This document shows, piece after piece, positions 1 to 8,470 of a stretch of 64,000 nt of DNA (position 1 is the first letter of the stretch; each line of letters opens with the position of its first letter). Where the stretch lies: the NCBI RefSeq assembly GCF_042648505.1, contig NZ_JBHRXK010000002.1:496001-560000 (forward strand), written 5' to 3'. This DNA comes from Lysobacter_L cavernae (lineage in GTDB: Bacteria; Pseudomonadota; Gammaproteobacteria; Xanthomonadales; Xanthomonadaceae). The translations under genes were made by a program, and so were the position numbers. A model generated the notes under the pieces. The model was given only the letters and a program-made list of their open reading frames with translations, had not been told where the DNA came from and did no database searches.

Positions 1-515
1 ATCAGCACGGCGTCGATCATCCGATCCGTTTCGCGATGACGCCGTGTTCGCTCGGTTTTGTGTTGGTCGCGGTCAGCACGCGCGGCATTCGCGCGATCCT
101 GCTGGGCGACACGCCGGATGCACTCGCGCGCGAACTGCAGCAGCGTTGGCCGCAGGCGCGGCTGGTTGCCGATGCCGACGGCCTGGCCGATCGCGTCCGC
201 GACGTGGCTGCCTTCATCGACGCCCCGCAACGCGGGCTCGACTGCGTGCTGGACCAGGACGGCACCGCCTTCCAGCAACGCGTCTGGCGCGCGCTGCGCG
301 CGATCCCGGTCGGCGCCACGGCCAGCTACCGCGACATCGCCGAGCGCATTGGCGCACCGACCGCGGCACGCGCCGTGGCCGCGGCCTGCGCGGCCAACGT
401 GCTGGCGGTGGCGATCCCCTGCCATCGCGTGGTCCGGCACGACGGCGGCCTGTCCGGCTATCGCTGGGGCCCTGCACGCAAACACGCGCTGCTGCAACGC
501 GAGGCGCGCGCATGA
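1..515 (+). CDS. ada: Ada, O6-methylguanine-DNA methyltransferase part (5' partial)
   Basis: C-terminal part of Ada, which removes methyl groups from O6-alkylguanine onto its own cysteine and, in the full protein, activates the adaptive response to alkylation. The frame is open to base 1, so the gene begins outside the window. The residues before the ATG at 36 (IRFA and upstream) already match the Ada interdomain linker, so that ATG is internal. The active-site IPCHRVV motif is present, with its Cys codon at 420-422, followed by the GYRWG motif typical of the family. The stop overlaps the next start as ATGA, so this is one operon with the 2OG oxygenase. The N-terminal phosphotriester-acceptor and AraC-type parts are not visible, so a stand-alone Ogt is not strictly excluded. 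Confidence 0.9.
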   Translation, partial: QHGVDHPIRFAMTPCSLGFVLVAVSTRGIRAILLGDTPDALARELQQRWPQARLVADADGLADRVRDVAAFIDAPQRGLDCVLDQDGTAFQQRVWRALRAIPVGATASYRDIAERIGAPTAARAVAAACAANVLAVAIPCHRVVRHDGGLSGYRWGPARKHALLQREARA

Positions 516-1294
516 GCGCGTTGCCGCAGCGCACTACTGACACGGCGTCGCTCGCGCAACGCGTGGACTGGCTGGACTGGGCCGGCATCGCCAGCGAACT
601 CGACGCACGCGGTCATGCCCACGTGCCGGCGCTGCTCGATGCGGCGCAGTGCCGCGCGCTGGCCGCGGGGTACGACCGGCCCGACGGTTTCCGCAGCCGG
701 GTGGTGATGGCGCGGCACGGCTTCGGCCGCGGCGAATACCGCTACTTTGCCTACCCCTTGCCCGCCGCCGTGGCCACGCTGCGCGCCGCGTTCTACCTGC
801 GCCTGGTGCCGATCGCCCACCGCTGGAACGAGGCAATGGGCAGCGATGTGCGCTACCCCGCCACGCACGCGGATTTCATCGCGCGCTGCCATGCGGCGGG
901 GCAGACCCGGCCGACGCCGCTGCTGCTGCGCTACGACACCGGGGATTACAACTGCCTGCACCAGGACCTGTACGGCGAGCATGTGTTCCCGCTGCAGCTG
1001 GCGGTGCTGCTGTCGCAGCCGCAACGTGGCCCTGGCGGTGACCTCAACAAAAGCGGCTTGAACGACGGTGATTTCAGCGGCGGCGAGTTCGTGCTGACCG
1101 AACAACGCCCGCGCATGCAATCACGTGCCGAGGTGGTACCGCTGCAACAGGGCGATGCGGTGGTGTTCGCCGTGCACCAGCGGCCGGTGCAGGGCACGCG
1201 CGGCCCGTACCGGGTGCAGCTGCGCCACGGCGTCAGCCGCGTGCGCTCGGGCCGGCGCCATACCCTCGGTGTGATCTTCCACGATGCGCAGTGA
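512..1294 (+). CDS. 2OG-Fe(II) oxygenase of the Oxygenase-NA (DNA damage) family
   Basis: Predicted non-haem iron, 2-oxoglutarate-dependent dioxygenase of the family commonly found next to ada (Pfam Oxygenase-NA, thought to act oxidatively on alkylated DNA). The 260-residue protein carries an HxD iron motif (H150, D152) in CLHQDLYGEHVFPLQ. The distal His and Arg are likely in the C-terminal stretch QLRHGVSRVRSGRRHTLG. The start is fixed by the ATGA overlap with ada. Compared with what I expect for the family, about a dozen Gly/Asp/Asn/Lys-rich residues (GPGGDLNKSGLND, bases ~1028-1066) look like a small in-frame insertion between two conserved strands. The substrate is inferred from context only. 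Confidence 0.82.
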   Translation: MSALPQRTTDTASLAQRVDWLDWAGIASELDARGHAHVPALLDAAQCRALAAGYDRPDGFRSRVVMARHGFGRGEYRYFAYPLPAAVATLRAAFYLRLVPIAHRWNEAMGSDVRYPATHADFIARCHAAGQTRPTPLLLRYDTGDYNCLHQDLYGEHVFPLQLAVLLSQPQRGPGGDLNKSGLNDGDFSGGEFVLTEQRPRMQSRAEVVPLQQGDAVVFAVHQRPVQGTRGPYRVQLRHGVSRVRSGRRHTLGVIFHDAQ

Positions 1295-1309
1295 CTGCGC
1301 TGCGTCGGT

Positions 1310-3499
1310 TCAGGCCGGCTGCAGATTGGCGTACGCCAGCACCAGCCACTTGGATCCCGCATCGTCAAAGTTGACCTGCACGCGCGCGTGCGCGCCGCTG
1401 CCTTCGTAGTCGGTGACGGTGCCGGTGCCGAAGCTCGCGTGGCGCACCTGCGCGCCGAGCTTGACCGGCGGCGCCTCGATCGCGGCATGGCCCACTGCCG
1501 CCGGGCTGCGGCGCGGGGCACCGCCGTACATCGGCCGCGACACCTGCACCTTCGGCCGCACTTCGTGCAGCAACGCCGGCGGAATCTCGCGCAGGAAGCG
1601 CGACGGCATGCCGTACATGTCCTGGCCGTGGATGCGGCGCGACTCGGCGTAGCTCAGCACCAGCTTCTGGCGCGCGCGGGTGATGCCGACGTAGGCCAGG
1701 CGCCGCTCTTCCTCGAGCCGGCCGGATTCCTCGGTCGACTTGCTGCTCGGGAACAGGCCCTCCTCCAGCCCGCCGAGGAACACCAGCGGGAACTCCAGGC
1801 CCTTGGCGCTGTGCAGGGTCATCAGCTGCACGCCGTCCTCGCCGGCCTGGGCCTGGCCCTCGCCGGCCTCGAGCGCGGCGTAGCTGAGGAAGGCGACCAG
1901 CTCCGGCATCGCCGCGGCGTCCTCGTCGTCGCTGCGACTGAAGCGCGAGGCGACGGAGACGAGTTCGTCGAGGTTGTCGACGCGCGAGTCGAGCTGGCCG
2001 CGCGATTCGTTGAAGTAGTGGTCGCGCAGGCCGGAGCGGATCAGCACGTGGTCGATCTTCTCCGGCAGCGTCATCTCGGCCACTTCCGCCTCGAGGTCGT
2101 CGACCAGCTTGATGAAGCCGGCCAACGCGTTGCGCGCGCGCGCCGCCAGCACGCTTTCGCCGCTCATCCAGCGCGCGGCCGCCCACAGCGGCGCGGCGTC
2201 GGCGCGGGCGCGCTTGCGCACTTCGTCCAGGGTGCGCTCGCCGATGCCGCGCGTGGGCGTGTTGACCGCACGCTCGAACGCGGCGTCGTCGGCGCGGTTG
2301 CTGATCAGGCGCAGGTAGGCCAGCGTGTCCTTGATTTCGGCGCGCTCGAAGAAGCGCTGGCCGCCGTAGACGCGGTACGGCACCTGCTCGGCCAGCAACG
2401 CCTCTTCGAACGCGCGCGACTGCGCGTTGCTGCGGTAGAGGATGGCGACGTCGCCGTGGCTGCCACCGTCGCGCACCCACTGGCGCAGGCGCTCGATCAC
2501 GAAGCGCGCCTCGTCCATCTCGTTGTAGGCGGCGTACAGGTCGATCGGTTCGCCGACGCCGGTGTCGGTCCACAGCTTCTTGCCGAGGCGGTCGGGGTTG
2601 TGCGCAATCACCGCGTTGGCGGCATCGAGGATGTTGGCGCTGGACCGGTAGTTCTGTTCCAGCCGGATCGTCTGCGCTCCGGCGAAATCCTTGAGGAACT
2701 TCTGCACGTTCTCGACCTTGGCGCCGCGCCAGCCGTAGATGGCCTGGTCGTCGTCGCCGACCACGAACACGTGGCCGCTGTCGCCGGCCAGCACGCGCAC
2801 GAATGCGTACTGGATCGCGTTGGTGTCCTGGAACTCGTCGACCAGGATCTCGCCGAAGCGGTGGCGGTAATGCGCCAGCAGCGCCGGGTTGTCGCGCAGC
2901 AGCTCGTGCGCACGCAGCAGCAGCTCGGCGAAGTCGACCAGGCCGGCGCGTTCGCAGCGCTCCTGGTAGGCGGCGTAGGCCTTGTGCATGACATCGGCCC
3001 AGGGATCGCCGCTGCCGGTCTGGATGTTCTGCGGGCGCCGGCCCTCGTCCTTCTGCGCGTTGATCCACCACGCGATCTGGCGCGGCGGGAAGCGGGTGTC
3101 GTCGAGCTCCAGCGCCTGCACCACGCGCTTGACCAGGCGCAGTTGGTCGTCGGAATCCAGGACCTGGAAGCCTTCCGGCAGCTTCGCCTCCTGCCAGTGC
3201 AGCCGCAGCAAGCGATGTGCCAGGCCGTGGAAGGTGCCGATCCACATGCCGCGCGCGCCGTGGCGCAGTTGGGCGTCGACGCGGTGGCGCATCTCGCCGG
3301 CGGCCTTGTTGGTGAAGGTCACCGCGAGGATGCCGTGGGTGGGCACGCCGCAGACCTCGTTCAACCAGGCGATGCGGTGGGTGAGCACGCGGGTCTTGCC
3401 GGAACCGGCGCCGGCGAGGACAAGGTAGTGACCGGGCGGGGCGCTGACGGCCTCGCGCTGCGCCGGGTTCAGCGCGTCGAGCAGGTGGGAGACATCCAT
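1310..3499 (-). CDS. uvrD: DNA helicase II UvrD
   Basis: Superfamily 1A 3'-5' helicase acting in nucleotide excision and mismatch repair. The 729-residue protein is collinear with E. coli UvrD from the first residues (MDVSHLLDALN). Walker A AGAGSGKT lies at residues 29-36, and DEFQDT, GDDDQAIYGWRG, QNYRS and the VQLMTLHSAKGLEF motif follow in order. The C-terminal tail has the UvrD signature VRHASFGTGTVTDYEGSG, the Tudor-like domain that contacts RNA polymerase and UvrB. It is convergent with the ada operon (15 bp between stops). The ATG at 3499 gives the family's usual length. No sign of damage. Confidence 0.97.
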   Translation of the reverse strand: MDVSHLLDALNPAQREAVSAPPGHYLVLAGAGSGKTRVLTHRIAWLNEVCGVPTHGILAVTFTNKAAGEMRHRVDAQLRHGARGMWIGTFHGLAHRLLRLHWQEAKLPEGFQVLDSDDQLRLVKRVVQALELDDTRFPPRQIAWWINAQKDEGRRPQNIQTGSGDPWADVMHKAYAAYQERCERAGLVDFAELLLRAHELLRDNPALLAHYRHRFGEILVDEFQDTNAIQYAFVRVLAGDSGHVFVVGDDDQAIYGWRGAKVENVQKFLKDFAGAQTIRLEQNYRSSANILDAANAVIAHNPDRLGKKLWTDTGVGEPIDLYAAYNEMDEARFVIERLRQWVRDGGSHGDVAILYRSNAQSRAFEEALLAEQVPYRVYGGQRFFERAEIKDTLAYLRLISNRADDAAFERAVNTPTRGIGERTLDEVRKRARADAAPLWAAARWMSGESVLAARARNALAGFIKLVDDLEAEVAEMTLPEKIDHVLIRSGLRDHYFNESRGQLDSRVDNLDELVSVASRFSRSDDEDAAAMPELVAFLSYAALEAGEGQAQAGEDGVQLMTLHSAKGLEFPLVFLGGLEEGLFPSSKSTEESGRLEEERRLAYVGITRARQKLVLSYAESRRIHGQDMYGMPSRFLREIPPALLHEVRPKVQVSRPMYGGAPRRSPAAVGHAAIEAPPVKLGAQVRHASFGTGTVTDYEGSGAHARVQVNFDDAGSKWLVLAYANLQPA

Positions 3500-3592
3500 C
3501 GACGTATTGTAACGGTGGCTGCGTTGGTATCAGCCGCGGACCGGCTTTTGCCGTCATCGCCAAGAAGGTGGAGACGAGGCGCCGATGCCTTT

Positions 3593-3757
3593 GCTCGTCA
3601 TCCCAACGCAGGCGGGGGCGAAGCGCCGCTGCTTGCGAGTCATTGACTCGCGCAGCGCTGAGCGCCATCGGGCTGTGCCCGATGGCTGGGGATCGAAGAT
3701 CCAGGGACGTTGCGGTTGCTTTTGATCGTCATCCCCGCGCAGGCGGGGATCCAGGGA
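3593..3757. repeat. REP-like palindromic repeats in the uvrD upstream gap
   Basis: The 591-bp gap between uvrD and the next gene holds no credible gene. It contains two members of a dispersed intergenic palindrome of the type CGTCATCCCCGCGCAGGCGG with mirror-image arms (around 3597-3617 and 3727-3755). Between them lies a hairpin-forming CATCGGGCTGTGCCCGATG (about 3666-3684). The same family recurs at 34.4, 48.9, 52.0 and 52.1 kb. Confidence 0.75.
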
Positions 3758-3828
3758 CTTTGCTGTTGCTTCGTAGCCCGGGTAAGCGCAGCGCACCCGG
3801 GCCTTCGTGGGATGGAGCAACCGCCAAA

Positions 3829-4036
3829 GCTTCCGTCCGCTGTCGCGGCCGGGTCACTTTTCTTTGCTGGCCCAAAGATCCGAAGAGAACTCGCTTCGGT
3901 CGAAAGTAACCAAAAGAAACGGCCGTCCTCGACCAATCAGCCCCGCGATTGGAACGGCCAAGGGGATTTTCCGACTCGCCATCCTGGCTCGGTCAGAATA
4001 CGGCGTGCATCCATGCACGCCGCCCTTCGGGTCTGG
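3829..4036 (+). repeat. Dispersed intergenic repeat, copy A (~208 bp)
   Basis: Starts near GCTTCCGTCCGCT and ends at CCCTTCGGGTCTG. It contains GGCCGGGTCACTTTTCTTTG, an internal inverted repeat (TTTCTTTGCTGGCC against AAGTAACCAAAAGAAA) and the core AAGGGGATTTTCCGACTCG. A second, shorter and diverged copy lies at 30925-31106 between cysT and cysW in the same orientation. Frames run through it but nothing resembles a protein; it is most likely a mobile or structural noncoding repeat. Confidence 0.75.
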
Positions 4037-4090
4037 GGCGTTGGGTCGGCTGTCCAAAAGCGACAGCGACGAGCAAAATCCCGTTCAATC

Positions 4091-5068
4091 ATGGGACGCC
4101 CCTGGCTACTGTTGCTGGCGCTCGCCGCCGCGCTGAATTCATCGGCTGCCGAGCCGGGCGGGTCCTCCGCCTACGACAACGAACGCCTGCTGCGCGCCGA
4201 TGGTGGCGTGCTGCGCGTGCACGTGATCGACGCGCCCAGCCCGGCCCGCGCCGACGAGCTGCAGCGTTGGCTGGCCGGGGCGGCGGAAGCGATGCTGACC
4301 GCGTACGGGCGCTTCCCGCTGCCGGAGGCGACGGTACGGATCGAACAGAGCCAGCGCCGCAGCACCAGCCCGGTGCCATGGGGCCAGACCCTGCGCCGCG
4401 ACGGCGTCAGCGTATTGCTGTACGTGCGCGGTGACGCCGGTTACGCCGAGCTGCGCGACGACTGGACCGCGGTGCACGAGCTGGCGCACCTGTTCCACCC
4501 CTACCTCGGCGACGACGGCCGCTGGCTGGCCGAGGGCCTGGCCAGCTACTACCAGAACGTGCTGCGCGCGCGGGCCGGATTGCTCACACCGGAGCAGGCC
4601 TGGGACAAGCTCGATGCCGGCTTCGGCCGTGGCCGTCGTGAGAACAGCGGTGCGCCGCTGGACGAGATCAGCCGCCGCCACCGCGGCACCATGCGGGTGT
4701 ACTGGGCCGGCGCGGCGTACTGGCTGGAGGCCGACCTGTCCCTGCGCCGGCACGGCAGCAACCTCGACACGGTGCTGTCGCAGTACGCGCGTTGCTGCCT
4801 GCACGGCACCGGCGCGGTGCGGCCGCAGGCGTTCGTCGCCGAACTCGACCGTATCGCCGGTGGCGACGACTTCCAGCGCCGCTGGCGACGCTATGCCGCC
4901 TCGCGCGAGTTCCCGTCACTGGATGCCAGCTACACGGCGCTCGGGCTGGAGCCGGTGGGCGACGGCCTGCGGTTCTCCGATCGCCGCGACGCCGTGCGTC
5001 TGCGCCAGGCCATCACCGGGCCTCGGCCGGCGCGCACAGGGACAGGCCCAGCAACCCGGCCTCGATGA
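4091..5068 (+). CDS. Secreted HExxH metallopeptidase-like protein
   Basis: Unnamed 325-residue protein, probably exported: the first ~20 residues (MGRPWLLLLALAAALNSSAA) form a signal peptide ending at an AxA-like site. A zinc-peptidase motif HELAH lies at residues 129-133 and is followed by WLAEGLASYYQN, whose Glu would be the third metal ligand. This spacing resembles the gluzincin/M61-M1 type. The ATG at 4091 is chosen because everything upstream in the frame is intergenic repeat. The Arg/Pro/Thr-rich C-terminus is probably disordered. Substrate unknown; the neighbours (a glutathione transferase and an S9 peptidase) do not define it. Catalytic activity is inferred from the motif only. Confidence 0.75.
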   Translation: MGRPWLLLLALAAALNSSAAEPGGSSAYDNERLLRADGGVLRVHVIDAPSPARADELQRWLAGAAEAMLTAYGRFPLPEATVRIEQSQRRSTSPVPWGQTLRRDGVSVLLYVRGDAGYAELRDDWTAVHELAHLFHPYLGDDGRWLAEGLASYYQNVLRARAGLLTPEQAWDKLDAGFGRGRRENSGAPLDEISRRHRGTMRVYWAGAAYWLEADLSLRRHGSNLDTVLSQYARCCLHGTGAVRPQAFVAELDRIAGGDDFQRRWRRYAASREFPSLDASYTALGLEPVGDGLRFSDRRDAVRLRQAITGPRPARTGTGPATRPR

Positions 5069-5178
5069 AGGACGAGCGGGCCAGGGTGGCGGCCGGGCGA
5101 CGACACCGCCAAATCGGCCACGGCGCCGCCCCGGGCGACCCGCTTACACTGGCGCCCTCATCACGCCGGGCACGCGCA

Positions 5179-5871
5179 ATGATCGACCTGCATTACTGGC
5201 CGACCCCGAACGGCCACAAGATCACCCTGTTCCTCGAAGAGGTGGGGCTGGACTACACCATCCACCCGGTCGACATTGGCGCCGGCGACCAGTTCAAGCC
5301 GGACTACCTGGCGATCTCGCCGAACAACAAGATGCCGGCGATTGTCGACCGCGCGCCCGCCGACGGCGGTGCGCCGATCAGTGTGTTCGAGTCCGGCGCG
5401 ATCCTGCTGTACCTGGCCAACAAGACCGGCCGTTTCTTCGCCGACGACCTGCGCGGCAAGGTCGAAGTCAACCAGTGGCTGCACTGGCAGATGGGCGGGC
5501 TCGGGCCGATGACCGGCCAGTACGGCCACTTCACCGTCTACGCGCCGGAGCCCATTGCCTATGCGATCGACCGCTACACCCGCGAAGTGCTGCGCCTGCT
5601 CGGCGTGCTCGACAAGCGCCTGCAGGGCCGCGAGTTCATCGCCGGCGACTACTCCATCGCCGACATGGCCGCGCACCCGTGGATCAACCCGTACACCAAG
5701 GCGCCGCTGGACCTGACGCCGTTCGCCAACGTGCGCCGCTGGCACGCCGCCATCGCCGCGCGTCCTGCCGCACAACGCGCCTACGCGCTGGCCGAACGCT
5801 ACGGCGCACAGCGCGAAATGACCCCGGAAATGCACCAAATCCTCTTCGGAACCCCGTCGACCCACGCATGA
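5179..5871 (+). CDS. yfcG: Glutathione S-transferase, YfcG-like disulfide-bond oxidoreductase
   Basis: Cytosolic thioredoxin-fold glutathione transferase. The 230 residues follow E. coli YfcG closely: N-terminal YWPTPNGHKITLFLEEVGLDY, ISPNNKMPAIVD (cis-Pro region), the glutathione-binding FESGAILLYLA, and the helical domain with WQMGGLGPM and FIAGDYSIADMAAHPW. YfcG-type enzymes reduce disulfides using glutathione rather than conjugating xenobiotics, and have a Thr/Asn active site (PTPNGHK) instead of Cys, as seen here. The stop overlaps the next start by ATGA, so it is translationally coupled to the dipeptidyl peptidase, an unexplained pairing of a cytosolic redox enzyme with a secreted peptidase. 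Confidence 0.9.
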   Translation: MIDLHYWPTPNGHKITLFLEEVGLDYTIHPVDIGAGDQFKPDYLAISPNNKMPAIVDRAPADGGAPISVFESGAILLYLANKTGRFFADDLRGKVEVNQWLHWQMGGLGPMTGQYGHFTVYAPEPIAYAIDRYTREVLRLLGVLDKRLQGREFIAGDYSIADMAAHPWINPYTKAPLDLTPFANVRRWHAAIAARPAAQRAYALAERYGAQREMTPEMHQILFGTPSTHA

Positions 5872-8153
5872 AGACCCTGACCGTTCGCGGCGCCGCCGCC
5901 TGCCTGCTCGCCATGTCACTCACCACTGCCCTTCCCGTCCTCGCCGCCGAACCCGTCACCGCACCGGGCAAACTCACGCTCGAAGCCCTCGCCGGCGACG
6001 CGCCGTTGTCCGGCCCCAGCCTGATGAAGGCCAAGGTCGCCCCCGACGGCAGCCGCGTGACCTTCCTGCGCGGCAAGGACAGCAACAAGAACCGCCTCGA
6101 CCTGTGGGCCTACGACATCGCCAGCGGCGCCACCGCGCTGCTGGTCGATTCCAACGACATCCTGCCGGGCGAGGAAGTGCTCAGCGACGCCGAGAAGGCG
6201 CGCCGCGAGCGCCAGCGCATCGCCGCGCTCAGCGGCATCGTCGATTACCAGTGGGCACCGGACAGCCAGTCGCTGCTGTTCCCGCTCGGCGGCGAACTGT
6301 ATCTGTATGACCTGAGCAAGCCGGGCAAGGCCGGCGTGCGCAAGCTCACGAACGGCGAAGGTTTCGCCACCGACCCGAAACTATCGCCCAAGGGCGGCTT
6401 CGTCAGCTTCGTGCGCGAACGCAACCTGTGGGTGATCGACCTGGCCGGCGGCAAGAGCACGCAGCTGACCAAGGACGGCAGCGACACCATCGGCAACGGC
6501 GTCGCCGAGTTCGTCGCCGACGAGGAAATGGACCGCCACACCGGTTACTGGTGGGCGCCGGATGATTCGGCGATCGCCTACGCCCGCATCGACGAAAGCC
6601 CGGTGCCGGTGCAGAAGCGCTACGAGGTCTACCCCGACCGCACCGAGGTGATCGAGCAGCGCTACCCGGCCGCCGGCGACAAGAACGTGCTGTTGCAGCT
6701 GGGCGTGGTGTCGATCGGCAAGGCCGCGCCCACGCCGAAGTGGATTGATCTGGGCAAAGGTGAGCCTACCAAGGGCGCTGACATCTACCTCGCCCGCGTC
6801 GACTGGCGCGACCCGCAGCGGCTGACGTTCCAGCGCCAGTCACGCGACCAGCACACGCTCGAACTGATCGAGGCCGACCTCGTCTCCGGCAAGCAGCGCA
6901 CGCTGGTCACCGAGACCAGCAAGACCTGGGTGCCGTTGCACAACGACCTGCGCTTCCTCAAGGACGGCCGCATCCTGTGGAGCAGCGAGCGTAGCGGTTT
7001 TGAACACCTGTACGTGCTCGACGGCGACGGCGGCCACGCGCGCGCGTTGACCTCCGGCGAGTGGCCGGTCGACGGCGTGCTCGCGGTCGACGAGGTCGCC
7101 GGCCAGGTCTACTTCGCCGCCGGCAAGGATTCGCCGCTGGATACGCAGATTTACCGCGTGCCGCTCCCCGGTGGCGACAAGAATCTGCATATCGAACGCC
7201 TGTCCAAGCCCGACGGCGTGCACAGTGCGAGCTTCGCCACCAACGCCAGCGTCTATGTCGACAGCTGGTCCAACCCGGCCACGCCGCCGCAGCTGGAGTT
7301 GTACCGCAACGACGGCACCCGCATCGCCGCGCTGCTCGACAACGACCTGGCCGACCCGAAGCACCCGTACGCGAAGTTCCGCGCCGCGCACCGGCCGATC
7401 GAATACGGCACGCTGACCGCCGCCGACGGCAAGACCGCCCTGCAATACAGCCTGCTCAAGCCGACCGGCTTCGACCCGGGCAAGCGCTACCCGGTGGTGG
7501 TGATGGTCTACGGCGGCCCGGCCTCGCAGACCGTGCGCCGCGGCTGGGCGCCGGACTTCAACCAGTACCTGGCGCAGCACGGCTACGTGGTGTTCTCGCT
7601 CGACAACCGCGGCACCCCGCGCCGCGGTGCGGCCTTCGGCGGCGCGCTGTACGGCAAGCAGGGCACGGTGGAAGTGGTCGACCAGCTCAAGGGCGTGGAC
7701 TGGCTGCAGGCGCAGCCGTGGGTCGACGGCCAGCGCATCGGCGTGTACGGCTGGTCCAACGGCGGCTACATGACATTGATGCTGCTGGCCAAGGCCAGCG
7801 ATCGCTATGCCTGCGGCGTCGCCGGCGCGCCGGTCACCGACTGGGGTCTGTACGACACGCACTACACCGAGCGCTACATGAACCTGCCCGCCGCCAACCC
7901 CGACGGCTACCGCGAAGGCCGCGTGCTGCAGCACATCGACGGCCTGAAGTCGAAGCTGCTGCTGATCCACGGCATGGCCGACGACAACGTGCTGTTCAGC
8001 AACTCCACCGTGCTGATGAGCGCGTTGCAGAAACGCGCGCAGCCGTTCGAGTTGATGACCTACCCGGGCGCCAAGCACGGCCTCAAGGGCGCCGACAACC
8101 TGCACCGGCTGCGCATCACCGAGGAGTTCTTCGGACGCTGCCTGAAGCCATAA
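5868..8153 (+). CDS. Prolyl oligopeptidase family S9B dipeptidyl peptidase IV
   Basis: Serine exopeptidase that removes Xaa-Pro or Xaa-Ala dipeptides, probably periplasmic. A signal peptide covers the first ~27 residues (ends LPVLAAEP). A DPPIV N-terminal beta-propeller follows, with the EE-type motif ADEEMDRHTGYWWAPD that anchors the substrate amino terminus. The C-terminal alpha/beta-hydrolase has GWSNGGYM (nucleophile Ser), HGMADDNVLF (Asp) and GAKHGL (His). At 761 residues it is full length for bacterial DPPIV. The start is set by the ATGA overlap with the upstream glutathione transferase. A hairpin terminator follows immediately. Confidence 0.93.
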   Translation: MKTLTVRGAAACLLAMSLTTALPVLAAEPVTAPGKLTLEALAGDAPLSGPSLMKAKVAPDGSRVTFLRGKDSNKNRLDLWAYDIASGATALLVDSNDILPGEEVLSDAEKARRERQRIAALSGIVDYQWAPDSQSLLFPLGGELYLYDLSKPGKAGVRKLTNGEGFATDPKLSPKGGFVSFVRERNLWVIDLAGGKSTQLTKDGSDTIGNGVAEFVADEEMDRHTGYWWAPDDSAIAYARIDESPVPVQKRYEVYPDRTEVIEQRYPAAGDKNVLLQLGVVSIGKAAPTPKWIDLGKGEPTKGADIYLARVDWRDPQRLTFQRQSRDQHTLELIEADLVSGKQRTLVTETSKTWVPLHNDLRFLKDGRILWSSERSGFEHLYVLDGDGGHARALTSGEWPVDGVLAVDEVAGQVYFAAGKDSPLDTQIYRVPLPGGDKNLHIERLSKPDGVHSASFATNASVYVDSWSNPATPPQLELYRNDGTRIAALLDNDLADPKHPYAKFRAAHRPIEYGTLTAADGKTALQYSLLKPTGFDPGKRYPVVVMVYGGPASQTVRRGWAPDFNQYLAQHGYVVFSLDNRGTPRRGAAFGGALYGKQGTVEVVDQLKGVDWLQAQPWVDGQRIGVYGWSNGGYMTLMLLAKASDRYACGVAGAPVTDWGLYDTHYTERYMNLPAANPDGYREGRVLQHIDGLKSKLLLIHGMADDNVLFSNSTVLMSALQKRAQPFELMTYPGAKHGLKGADNLHRLRITEEFFGRCLKP

Positions 8154-8160
8154 CGCAAGA

Positions 8161-8187
8161 AGCCCGGCGCAAGCCGGGTTCTTTGTT
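8161..8187 (+). terminator. Rho-independent terminator after the dipeptidyl peptidase gene
   Basis: GC stem CCCGGC/GCCGGG with loop GCAA (8163-8178), extended by A-T and G-T pairs and followed by TTCTTTGTT. It lies 8 bp after the stop codon. Confidence 0.8.
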
Positions 8188-8470
8188 CGTGGCCGATGGT
8201 GGCAAACGTGCCGCGATCTATCACGCCTCCATCACTGTGCCCGCTATTTTCTGCGCCACATGTTTGGCCGCACCACTGCGGGCAAACAACGCAATCCACT
8301 CGCTCAGGAGCAAATAGACAGTGACCGGAAACTGACAGGAACAGACCGCGGCCCTCACGATCAATGGCTGGGGCACGACCGACGCCGATTACGCCCACTT
8401 CAACGTCAAGCGCGAGATCCTGCCGGAGGCCGATGGCTGGCAGACGCGCGACCTCACCGGCAACCCGCAT

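Noticed and set aside
1388..3646. Long plus-strand frame (752 codons) opposite uvrD
   Set aside because: Antisense shadow of uvrD caused by high-GC codon bias; composition is His/Ala/Val/Arg-rich and no motif appears.
3593..4036. Insertion sequence in the uvrD-peptidase gap
   Set aside because: No transposase frame, no terminal inverted repeats with target duplication; the content is REP-like and dispersed repeat.
3710..4090. Upstream extension of the HELAH peptidase gene
   Set aside because: The frame runs through the dispersed repeat; the signal peptide begins at 4091.
8333..8335. TGA at codon 5 of the lipocalin-like gene as selenocysteine
   Set aside because: No SECIS-like hairpin is evident and the family has no selenoprotein; a nonsense change or alternative start is simpler.
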